Assembly: GCA_947305775.1 (NCBI GenBank)
Contig: CAMZEN010000017.1
Location: forward strand, 1 to 47,709
DNA from: an uncultured Verrucomicrobiota bacterium
Lineage (GTDB): Bacteria > Verrucomicrobiota > Kiritimatiellia > RFP12 > UBA1067
Direction of reading: 5' to 3'
DNA length: 47,709 nt
Positions 31,891 to 41,108 of this stretch are shown piece after piece. Numbering within the stretch: the stretch's first letter is position 1; the number at the start of each line of letters is the position of its first letter. Both the position numbers and the translations under genes were made by a program. The notes under the pieces are model-generated. The model had not been told where the DNA came from. It made no database searches and was given only the letters and a program-made list of their open reading frames with translations.

Positions 31891-33320
31891 AATGCAGAGA
31901 GCTTCCTTGCGACGATTCCGCCGACGATCTTCGGGTCGGCCTTGCCCTTGGAGAGTTTCATCACCTGCCCGACGAAAAATCCAGCCGCAGCCTTCTTGCC
32001 GGCCTTGAAGTCGGCCACGCTCTTTGGGTTCGCGGCGATCGCCTGGTCGACGAACGCCTCAAGCGCCGACGTATCGCTGACCGCGCCCAGTCCACGCTCC
32101 TTTACAATTGCCTCGGGATCACCGCCCTTCTCGAAGATTTCGGGCAGCAGCTCCTTAAGCGTTGGACCGTTGATCGTGCCTGCGACCGAGAGCTTGACGA
32201 GCGAAGCTAGCGCCTCCGGCTTCATGGCGCATTCGCCGATGGACTTGCCGGACGCGTTCATGAGCGCCATGACATCCGACATGTACAGGTTGCAGAGCGT
32301 CTTTGCGGCCTTTTTGTCCAAGCCTTTCGCCGCGGCCTCGAAGTAGTCGGCGTTCTCCTTGTGCTGCGAAAGCACCTCGGCATCATATTCCGCTATGCCG
32401 TACTCGTCAACCATTCTGGCGCGACGGGCCTCGGGCTGCTCTGGGAGCTGCTTGCGCCACTCTTCGATCAGCTCCTCGGACAGTTCCACCGGCACCAGGT
32501 CGGGTTCCGGGAAATAGCGGTAGTCGTGGGCGTTTTCCTTGGAGCGCATGGACGCAGTCTCCATAGCCTCTCCATCCCACCTGCGCGTCTCCTGCACGAT
32601 CGGGATCGAATGGGCCATGCACTCGCGCTGCCTGCGGGCTTCATGCTCCAGGGCGGCGTGAATGCCGCTGAAGGAATTCATGTTCTTGATCTCGACCTTT
32701 GTGCCAAGCTTGGTCTCGCCGACCGGACGAATCGAGATGTTGACGTCCGAACGCATGTTGCCCTCTTCGAGATTGCAGTCCGACACGCCGGCGTACACCA
32801 GCATTTCCTTCAGGGCGGTGAGGTAGGCGATTGCCTCGTCGGCGCTCGAAAGATCCGGCTCGGAGACGATCTCCATGAGCGGGGTTCCGCCGCGGTTGAA
32901 GTCCACGCCCGAAGTCATGGCGTAGTGGTTGATCTTGGCCGCATCCTCTTCGAGGTGTATGTGGTTTATGCGGATGAACTTGGGACCGTTGGGCGTCTGG
33001 ATCGTCACGCCGCCGCCTATGCAGAGAGGACTGCCGTTCTCGGAGATCTGGTAGTCCTTCGCCATATCGGGATAAAAGTAGTTCTTGCGGTCGAACGTTG
33101 CGTGCGGATTGATGCGACAGCCAAGCATGAGGCCGCTCATTACGGTAAGCTTTACGGCCTCTTTATTCATCACAGGCAAAGCGCCCGGATAGCCCAGGCA
33201 TACGGGACAAACATTGGTGTTCGGTTCGCAACCTGTCTTCAGCAGACATGAACAGAACATCTTCGTCTTCGTCTTGAGCTGGACATGCGTCTCCAACCCG
33301 ATGGTATTCTCAAATTCCAT
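31887..33320 (-). CDS. gatB: Asp-tRNA(Asn)/Glu-tRNA(Gln) amidotransferase subunit B
   Basis: A 477-residue GatB, which binds and phosphorylates mischarged tRNA for transamidation with GatA and GatC. N-terminal IGLETHVQLKTKTKMFCSC, CLGYPGALPVMN, YPDMAKDYQISE, DFNRGGTPLMEIVSEPD and SDVNISIRP are all standard. The C-terminal YqeY/tail domain (about 330-477) is present. The ATG at 33320 has no Shine-Dalgarno site but an extended -10 box 7 nt before it. gatA and gatC are not adjacent here. It starts a six-gene overlapping operon. Confidence 0.97.
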   Translation of the reverse strand: MEFENTIGLETHVQLKTKTKMFCSCLLKTGCEPNTNVCPVCLGYPGALPVMNKEAVKLTVMSGLMLGCRINPHATFDRKNYFYPDMAKDYQISENGSPLCIGGGVTIQTPNGPKFIRINHIHLEEDAAKINHYAMTSGVDFNRGGTPLMEIVSEPDLSSADEAIAYLTALKEMLVYAGVSDCNLEEGNMRSDVNISIRPVGETKLGTKVEIKNMNSFSGIHAALEHEARRQRECMAHSIPIVQETRRWDGEAMETASMRSKENAHDYRYFPEPDLVPVELSEELIEEWRKQLPEQPEARRARMVDEYGIAEYDAEVLSQHKENADYFEAAAKGLDKKAAKTLCNLYMSDVMALMNASGKSIGECAMKPEALASLVKLSVAGTINGPTLKELLPEIFEKGGDPEAIVKERGLGAVSDTSALEAFVDQAIAANPKSVADFKAGKKAAAGFFVGQVMKLSKGKADPKIVGGIVARKLSAL

Positions 33321-33327
33321 GGAGTAT

Positions 33328-33336
33328 ATTATATCA
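33328..33336 (-). promoter_or_regulatory. Extended -10 promoter of gatB, predicted leaderless
   Basis: TG-A-TATAAT on the minus strand, with TATAAT at 33328-33333 and the ATG 7 nt downstream at 33320. No -35 match and no ribosome-binding site. Confidence 0.7.
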
Positions 33337-33434
33337 AATTCCCACCCCCCGCGCATACCGTCTATTTGTATGCGCGAGAGGTGCGCCATTTGCTTGCGGA
33401 CATGTCGCTTTGCGACACGGCGCAAATGGCCGCA

Positions 33435-33968
33435 TCAGTAGTTCTGCGGCTCGATCTGGAAGTAGGCTTTCGGATGCGCACAGACCGGGCACACCTCCGG
33501 AGCCTTCTCGCCCTCGATTATAGCACCGCAGTTGCGGCACTGCCAACGGTTCTTGCCGACGCGCACCCACACTTCACCCGTCTCGATGTTCTTTGCGAGC
33601 TGGCGATAGCGCTCCTCGTGGTGCTGCTCGATCTCTGCCACCTTCGAGAAAAGGAATGCAAGGCGAGTGAAGCCCTCGGCCTTGGCCTCTTCAGCGAAGC
33701 GCTTGTACATGTCGGTCCACTCCTCATGCTCGCCTGCTGCGGCGGCAAGGAGATTCGCGGGTGTATCGCCGATGCCGCCCAATTCCTTGAACCAAAGCTT
33801 GGCGTGCTCCTTTTCGTTCAACGCCGTCTCCTGAAAGATGGCGGCGATCTGTTCGTAGCCGTCCTTCTTCGCACGCGAGGCGAAGTAGTCGTACTTGTTG
33901 CGAGCCTGCGATTCACCGGCAAACGCCGTCCACAGGTTCTGCTCCGTCTTGCTGCCTTTGAGTTCCAT
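33435..33968 (-). CDS. Rubrerythrin
   Basis: A 177-residue rubrerythrin: the N-terminal four-helix diiron domain has Glu/His ligands in [38 protein letters not shown] and [12 protein letters not shown], and the C-terminal rubredoxin-like domain has WQCRNCG and [11 protein letters not shown]. It reduces hydrogen peroxide in anaerobes using NADH-derived electrons. AAAGGAA precedes the ATG; an extended -10 promoter lies upstream. Confidence 0.97.
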   Translation of the reverse strand: MELKGSKTEQNLWTAFAGESQARNKYDYFASRAKKDGYEQIAAIFQETALNEKEHAKLWFKELGGIGDTPANLLAAAAGEHEEWTDMYKRFAEEAKAEGFTRLAFLFSKVAEIEQHHEERYRQLAKNIETGEVWVRVGKNRWQCRNCGAIIEGEKAPEVCPVCAHPKAYFQIEPQNY

Positions 33969-34007
33969 TTGGTGTATTCCTTTCATTATGTTGACCAAAC
34001 AGCGCAC

Positions 34008-34016
34008 ATTATACCA
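34008..34016 (-). promoter_or_regulatory. Extended -10 promoter of the rubrerythrin gene
   Basis: TGG-TATAAT on the minus strand (TATAAT at 34008-34013), 39 nt before the ATG. No clear -35 and no dyad seen. Confidence 0.65.
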
Positions 34017-34095
34017 TATTTCATCGTTCGACTATAGGACGAAAATGGCCGCCATATCCTTGCCCTAATCGAAACTTCTCGCGTTCCGCAGCCCC

Positions 34096-35271
34096 TCAAT
34101 TGGCAGGCACGAGGTTGACTACGACAAGCTCTGGATTGTTGAACAAGCGCGGCAGAGGAGTCGATTCCCGCGCCAGACCGCGCGAGACGACGAGGGTCGT
34201 TTTGTCGTTGAGCGCGTATGCGCCTCCTGCACGGCGAGGGAAAAACATCCGCTCGTCCGAGTACGGGCCTCCGGAGGACGGACCGCAAACGCCAACATCA
34301 AGCCCGGGTATTCGCCACTGCCCGCCGTGGAGATGTCCGGAGAAGACAAGGTCGAAATCGTATTTCTCATATTCACAGGCGTATTCAGCACGGTGCGAAA
34401 GCAGAATCTTCAGGCGTGACGATGCCGCGGTCGCCGCAGCCACATGGTCCAGCTCGGCAAGCCATGCTCCATCCATCAAGTATGTTGGGTCGTCTATTCC
34501 GCAAATGTCTACCTCGACGCCCCGTACACTAAGCGTCCTTACGCAGCCCTCCAGCACCGTCACACCGGAATCTAGAAGAATGTCTTTGATCTCAGGGATG
34601 CGTTCGCTCCAGTATTCGTGGTTGCCGAAGACATAGAAGCATGGATATTCCTTAGCAACACCCGAAAGGAATGTTCTTGTGTTGGCATCAGGCAGGCGAT
34701 CGTCGAATATGTCGCCAACCAGCAGCACCGCGTCGGGCTTCTGCGACCGAATCGCCCCGATCAAGGCGCATTGGCCGTCTCCATACCGGCAGGAATGCAG
34801 GTCGGACACCACTGCGAGGCGAAGTCCGTCAACAGGAATCTTCGAAGCCTCCACCGCAAGGTCGTATTGCGTTACCTCAGGCAACTCGCTCCAGACGCCC
34901 ACCGCCGACACGACCGCAATAATTGCGACTGTCGCCTTTCGCGCACCCTCGCCAAAGCGGCCCATGCGTTGCCACAGCGAAGTGCGCTTGGAAATAACAG
35001 ACAGGAACACAACGTGCGCAATATAGAAAGGAAGCACGGGGACGAGTCCGCAAAGCGCCAATGAATCGGGCAAGAAGCCGGTTGTGCATCCGACGGCAAG
35101 AAGATAAGGCCCGAAGAAAAGCATGATTGAAGCCGCAGACATCGCCGGCAGCACCACATCATACTGCATCGCGGCGGGCGGCACAAGCGCGAATGTCGCC
35201 GCGAGCGAAACGAGATACGCAACGCCAACGATGGCCAGCCGGTGCGCACTTGCTGATTTATCTATAGCCAT
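34096..35271 (-). CDS. Membrane-anchored metallophosphoesterase
   Basis: A 391-residue protein with about five N-terminal membrane helices (to about residue 125) and a C-terminal calcineurin-like phosphoesterase domain with all metal motifs: VVSDLHSCRYG, LVGDIFDDRL, VFGNHEYW, ILLSHR and FSGHLHGGQ. Homologues such as YkuE/YaeI act on lipid-linked or UDP-sugar substrates; the substrate here is not known. The ATG at 35271 is used; a TTG nine codons upstream is an alternative. It follows gspK by 47 bp. Confidence 0.88.
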   Translation of the reverse strand: MAIDKSASAHRLAIVGVAYLVSLAATFALVPPAAMQYDVVLPAMSAASIMLFFGPYLLAVGCTTGFLPDSLALCGLVPVLPFYIAHVVFLSVISKRTSLWQRMGRFGEGARKATVAIIAVVSAVGVWSELPEVTQYDLAVEASKIPVDGLRLAVVSDLHSCRYGDGQCALIGAIRSQKPDAVLLVGDIFDDRLPDANTRTFLSGVAKEYPCFYVFGNHEYWSERIPEIKDILLDSGVTVLEGCVRTLSVRGVEVDICGIDDPTYLMDGAWLAELDHVAAATAASSRLKILLSHRAEYACEYEKYDFDLVFSGHLHGGQWRIPGLDVGVCGPSSGGPYSDERMFFPRRAGGAYALNDKTTLVVSRGLARESTPLPRLFNNPELVVVNLVPAN

Positions 35272-35318
35272 TCGCCTTGTCCGCAAAGTTTTCCTCAAAC
35301 CACGGTCCGCGCCGAAGG

Positions 35319-36548
35319 CTAGTCTTCACGCCACTTTATGTAGCGCACCTTCTTGTCCTTTGAGCTCAAATAACACTCCGCGTTGACCTCTCGCTTCATG
35401 CCCATCGACTCGCCTGTTATCTTGATCTTGAATATGCTGTTCCGATCTGGAACATATGTAAGGTACTGGCTGGCTTCGTTGCCGATCTGCACACCGGCAA
35501 AGTCGCTGACGCGCTGGATTAGATCGTTCCAGTCCTTGTAAGGCCACCAGGTGCGCGTCTCGTCCACATCATAGTCGGGCATTTCCTTTTTCGCATCGAT
35601 TATGGCCTGGGCGATTTCCTTGCCCTCCTCCATGCCCTCGTCATCGTCCTCGCTGAATATTCCAGGGACCGTCAGCAGCTGGTCCACAGTGCACGAGTTT
35701 ACGTTAACCTTCGAGTTTCCGCTCGTTCCGAGAAGCCCGACAATTCCCTTTACCGTGATCTGCTCATCCTTGTCGGCGTCAGGGTTTAGCACTCCACCGG
35801 TCAGCACCGCCGGATATTCCCTGAAGCCGCGGATGTACGAAAGCTCCTGTATGTCGGGTATGGAGCCATTGCGCGGATAGCGCTTGTCCTCGTCGTCCAC
35901 CTTGTCCTCATCGTACTTGTCCTCGTACCATGCCGACTCCGCGCCGCACTCCTTGCCGTCTATCACGCTGATGGTGTCATCCTCGTCTCGCCAGTCGTTC
36001 CAGCACGCAATAAGATGGTCGATCAGATTGAAGCGTCCATCCTCCGTATCTATCTCGTAATCCTCGGGAACGCCGTGGCTCGAAAGGAGCATCTCCCATC
36101 TTACGCGGTAGTTCTGGTCGCCGCCCTGGTAGAGCTCGTTCACGTTTATCGCATTCTGCTCGCCGGCGTTCACGAGCTCGATCTCGACCTTGACCGTGCT
36201 TGGATTTATGAAATTGCCATCCTTGTCCGTCCGGTCGTCAACCAAAAGCGGACCTATGGAGCACTTTGAGTCGCTCTTGAGCGCACGCTTTTCAAGCGCC
36301 CATCTGTCATCTTCGAGAAGCTCTTCGACATTCTCGCCTGAAGACCAATCCTTGGCTTCCGCAAAACCCGCGATTACGACCTCAGCGAGCGACTGCCCGG
36401 CGTCGATGAGCCTGTTTACGCGATTCCTTTCGCGCACATAGACGTTTATCCCCGTCTGAAGGTGCGCCTCTGTGGCGAACGACAGCACCATCACCGACAG
36501 CACCGCGATCACCCAAAGGGCGACAATCAACGCGCTCGCCCGCCTCAT
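35319..36548 (-). CDS. gspK: Type II secretion minor pseudopilin GspK
   Basis: A 409-residue protein with a prepilin-like N-terminus (ASALIVALWVIAVLSVMVLS) and a large acidic periplasmic domain with a SAM-like helical section (VNVNSCTVDQLLTVPGIF). This is the GspK layout; GspK caps the pseudopilus. The usual Gly before the cleavage site is replaced by Ala or Ser, so processing is uncertain. The acidic runs could bind calcium. No other type II secretion gene is in this window. GGGG lies about 6 nt upstream of the ATG. Confidence 0.85.
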   Translation of the reverse strand: MRRASALIVALWVIAVLSVMVLSFATEAHLQTGINVYVRERNRVNRLIDAGQSLAEVVIAGFAEAKDWSSGENVEELLEDDRWALEKRALKSDSKCSIGPLLVDDRTDKDGNFINPSTVKVEIELVNAGEQNAINVNELYQGGDQNYRVRWEMLLSSHGVPEDYEIDTEDGRFNLIDHLIACWNDWRDEDDTISVIDGKECGAESAWYEDKYDEDKVDDEDKRYPRNGSIPDIQELSYIRGFREYPAVLTGGVLNPDADKDEQITVKGIVGLLGTSGNSKVNVNSCTVDQLLTVPGIFSEDDDEGMEEGKEIAQAIIDAKKEMPDYDVDETRTWWPYKDWNDLIQRVSDFAGVQIGNEASQYLTYVPDRNSIFKIKITGESMGMKREVNAECYLSSKDKKVRYIKWRED

Positions 36549-36619
36549 AGCGGTCCCCCGCAAAAGGCAATGGCGAGCGCGCCAATGCAGCCGAATCGAA
36601 TCCGGCCTGGCATGGGTCC

Positions 36620-37974
<1,355 letters not shown>

Positions 37975-38001
37975 TGCGACATCAACGTGGAAGCCAACGT
38001 T

Positions 38002-38928
38002 TCACCCGAAAAGCGGGGTGGAGAAGTACCGCTCGGCAGTGTCGGGGAGGATAGTCACGACGGTCTTTCCTGAGCCCAGCCGCTTCGCGAGCTTGAGCGC
38101 GGCGAAGACGTTGGTGCCCGCCGATATGCCGGCCATCAGGCCCTCCTTGCGCGCGAGGTCGCGCGCGCAGCCAAGCGCCTCTTCGTCCGATACGACGCAG
38201 ATGTGCGAGTATATCTGCGTGTTGAGGTTGTCGGGAATGAGCCCGTCGCCGATACCCATCTGCAAATGCGTGCCAACCGTTCCACCGGCGAGAATCGCCG
38301 CGTTCCGTGGCTCGACCGCCCATATCTCGATGGACGGGTTCTGCGCCTTGAGGACTTCGCCGATTCCGCTCAGCGTCCCGCCAGTGCCAACGCCCGAGCA
38401 GAAGCCGTGTATCGGCTTCGCCGCCTGCTCCATTATCTCGAGCGCGGTGCCGTGGCGGTGCGCAGCCGGGTTCGCCGGATTCGAGAACTGCTCCGGCACG
38501 AAGACCTTGGGATCCTCCTTCGCCATGCGCTGCGCAATCGCGGCGCATTCGGCGATTGCGTCGCCGATGTTGCCCTTGTCGTGGACAAGCACGACTTCCG
38601 CGCCATACTGCTTCACAAGCTTGCGGCGCTCTTCGCTTACACTGTCGGGCATTACGATGACCGTCCTGTAGCCCTTCACCGCGCCGATGAGTGCGAGGCC
38701 TATGCCCTGGTTGCCGCTTGTTGGCTCTACGATCACGGAGTCGGGCTTGAGGAGCCCGCGCGCCTCGGCGTCGCGGATCATGTTGAGCGCAGTGCGGGTC
38801 TTTATGGACCCGCCTACGTTCATAGCCTCGAACTTCACAAGGACTTCGGCCATGTCGGGCGTCGTCATCCGACGAAGCCTCACCAGCGGCGTATGCCCCA
38901 CCGCATCAAGTATGCTGTCGCAGATCAT
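38002..38928 (-). CDS. cysK: Cysteine synthase family PLP enzyme
   Basis: A 308-residue fold-type II PLP enzyme. It forms cysteine from O-acetylserine and sulfide in the standard pathway. HTPLVRLRR is followed by NVGGSIKTRTA, where the Lys binds PLP, then EPTSGNQGIGLALIG (substrate loop with Gln in place of the common Thr), GVGTGGTLSGIG (phosphate loop) and PDTAERYFSTPLF. The Gln variant occurs in clostridial-type enzymes. The alternative of a related beta-replacing enzyme cannot be excluded. AGAAGAG precedes the ATG. Confidence 0.93.
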   Translation of the reverse strand: MICDSILDAVGHTPLVRLRRMTTPDMAEVLVKFEAMNVGGSIKTRTALNMIRDAEARGLLKPDSVIVEPTSGNQGIGLALIGAVKGYRTVIVMPDSVSEERRKLVKQYGAEVVLVHDKGNIGDAIAECAAIAQRMAKEDPKVFVPEQFSNPANPAAHRHGTALEIMEQAAKPIHGFCSGVGTGGTLSGIGEVLKAQNPSIEIWAVEPRNAAILAGGTVGTHLQMGIGDGLIPDNLNTQIYSHICVVSDEEALGCARDLARKEGLMAGISAGTNVFAALKLAKRLGSGKTVVTILPDTAERYFSTPLFG

Positions 38929-38953
38929 CAGTAGCTCTTCTTTCGTTTGCCGT

Positions 38954-38962
38954 ATTCTACCA
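38954..38962 (-). promoter_or_regulatory. Extended -10 promoter of cysK
   Basis: TGG-TAGAAT on the minus strand (TAGAAT at 38954-38959), 25 nt before the ATG; no -35 recognised. Confidence 0.5.
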
Positions 38963-38992
38963 AATTTCCCGCGTCCCCGCCGCGTGATGCGC

Positions 38993-41020
38993 CTAAAGCG
39001 CTTCAGGGACAGGCACCGCCTTCAGACGGAAGAATCGCGCACCGGACAGCGCTTCGTCCATCTTCGTCTCGCCTTCGGCGGAAAGCGGATATTCTGCGAC
39101 ATTCTTCGTCCCGGCGACATCGTCCGAGGCGACGACCGAATACGAGAACCCAGCGGTGCTCACGACTTTCGGCGTCTTCACGACCGCCTTGCCGTCCGGT
39201 CCGAAAGCGATGTCCAGCAGAGGCGTTCCGCCTAAGTCGCCTGGCTTGTCGAATGCGTAGCGGAAGACGTTGGCGATTCCGTCACCCATGTCGCATCTGG
39301 ACCACCCATCTGTGCGACCGAGGTCGAATTCGGCGATTGCGATTGCATGTCCTTTCGAGGCGGAATTGCATTTCGTGAAATGCCAACCGATTCCCCCTTC
39401 CTCAGTATACGAATATATCCAGTTATTGTCTTCGCCACACTCGGTCGATGTCCAGATATTGCTCACAAACTTCTCATCGAGGCTTCCGGCCCTGTATGGC
39501 ATCCTGTCATAAATTTCATCCGTGTATGCTGAGCCGCCGCATGCTGTAAAGCAGCGTTTCAGGTCTTCTACGGAAGGTAGACGCAACGTGCCGACAATGT
39601 CCGGATTGCTGGCGTTGATTTCCGCAATCTGGGCGACGGCTTCCGATACGTTCACGTTCCAGATGGTCCGTTCCACAACCAGGGCAAGGCCCTTCCCGCG
39701 CTGCTCATCGACAAGACCAAGCAAACCCGAAACGCCACCCCCGAGATCGATTTCGCCGCCAAGGTCGTCTGCCGAGACGTCAATGCCGCTGCTTATGCGG
39801 CTGAAACCGTATGACCCCGCCCATTCCGCATACGAGTCATATGGCATATCACCCACGAATGTTCCGCGAACGTTATCGCCGTACGTCTCCAGGTAAGCGC
39901 CAAGCCGGTCGCTGCGTACATGGATGCGCGTAGACTTGTCGTCCTTGAAATCGCAGCTCGCATCCCACCATGTGAATTTTTCGCCACTGGGGCGGCAATA
40001 CACGTCCGTGATGCCGGAGCAATCCCCAAACGCGCAATCGTCGATAAATTCAAGTTCTGCAGGAAACGTAAATGTCTTCAGTGCATAGCACTGCCGGAAC
40101 GCGCTGGGCCCGATGTACGAAAGATTGTCCGGAACGGCAAAATCATTAAGTTCATGACATCCATAAAACGCCAACGTGCCAATGGTGGCTATGCTATCGG
40201 GCAAGGAAAGTCCCTTGATTTGGCTGCATTCGAAGAATGCACGTTGGCCGATGGACGTGACGCCACTCTCGACTACGACGTTCGTAATGGCCCCATCGTA
40301 TTTCGTGCACCACGGCGGCAGATCAGAGGATCCGTAGTCGGCCATCTGGCCATTGCCGTAGATGGTGAGAGTTTTGGTGTCGCCGCAGTACCTCCAGCGG
40401 CAGTCGCCGGTGCGTCCCGCAGTGTCTGAGACGATTTGGAACTCAAGGCAGCATCGCGCCCAATTTTCACTTGTCTTTCCAAGGGGATCAAACCTGGCAC
40501 TGTAGAAATTGTACTGATATGCGTCACTTGATGCCGTCTCGATTCCTGTCCAATACCGTCCCTGCTGAATTTCGTACGCTCCGCAGTCCTTGAGGAAGAT
40601 GTGGAAGTAGCCATAGCCGTAACTGCCGGTCCCCGAAGAATATGTTGGCCCGTTGCAACCCTGGAACATGTACTTGAAGTCATCGACGGTCGGCAAACGC
40701 CACGTCCCGAACTCGACCGGGTGTGCCGCTGCCCAACTCGCCGCCGCAAACATCGCTGCGTCCCAGGTGTAGCCGTTGCCGATATCTTGAACGGCAATCG
40801 CGAGCCCCGTCGCATCCTCGGCGTTGACATAGGCGATCATCGCGTATGCTGTGGTGCCGTCGGACGATGCCGCACTTACCGTTGCGTAGATGTTTCCGTT
40901 CGCGCCTATCACTTTGCCGATGTCCGCCGATGTGGCGGAAATCGTATCCGCCGCCATTGTGCTGAACTGCGAAAGCACCGCGCCAAGCGCAGCCAAAGCA
41001 ACCATTCTTACTTTTTTCAT
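38993..41020 (-). CDS. Secreted BspA-like leucine-rich-repeat protein with duplicated flanking domain
   Basis: A 675-residue protein. Signal peptide at 1-24 (VRMVALAALGAVLSQFSTMA). A domain of about 130 residues (about 80-215; WDAAMFAAAS, GTWRLPTVDDFKYMF, YWTGIET) recurs at about 460-600 (VAQIAEINAS, GTLRLPSVEDLKRCF, IWTSTEC), resembling the DUF1566/Lcl-type fold. Between them, about 245-400, are LRR_5 BspA-type repeats (VTSIGQRAFFECSQIKGLSL, IATIGTLAFYGCHELNDF). The end (VFRYAFDKPG through RFFRLKAV) is the C-terminal domain common in secreted proteins of this phylum. Role probably surface adhesion or binding; not proven. The ATG at 41020 begins at the signal peptide. Confidence 0.8.
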   Translation of the reverse strand: MKKVRMVALAALGAVLSQFSTMAADTISATSADIGKVIGANGNIYATVSAASSDGTTAYAMIAYVNAEDATGLAIAVQDIGNGYTWDAAMFAAASWAAAHPVEFGTWRLPTVDDFKYMFQGCNGPTYSSGTGSYGYGYFHIFLKDCGAYEIQQGRYWTGIETASSDAYQYNFYSARFDPLGKTSENWARCCLEFQIVSDTAGRTGDCRWRYCGDTKTLTIYGNGQMADYGSSDLPPWCTKYDGAITNVVVESGVTSIGQRAFFECSQIKGLSLPDSIATIGTLAFYGCHELNDFAVPDNLSYIGPSAFRQCYALKTFTFPAELEFIDDCAFGDCSGITDVYCRPSGEKFTWWDASCDFKDDKSTRIHVRSDRLGAYLETYGDNVRGTFVGDMPYDSYAEWAGSYGFSRISSGIDVSADDLGGEIDLGGGVSGLLGLVDEQRGKGLALVVERTIWNVNVSEAVAQIAEINASNPDIVGTLRLPSVEDLKRCFTACGGSAYTDEIYDRMPYRAGSLDEKFVSNIWTSTECGEDNNWIYSYTEEGGIGWHFTKCNSASKGHAIAIAEFDLGRTDGWSRCDMGDGIANVFRYAFDKPGDLGGTPLLDIAFGPDGKAVVKTPKVVSTAGFSYSVVASDDVAGTKNVAEYPLSAEGETKMDEALSGARFFRLKAVPVPEAL

Positions 41021-41108
41021 AACTGTTTCATCTCCAGGACTCACCTCTAGTTTCTTATTTGGCATCAGATCAACGCGAAGCGCTTCGTGCCAGACTATGC
41101 CAAAGGCG

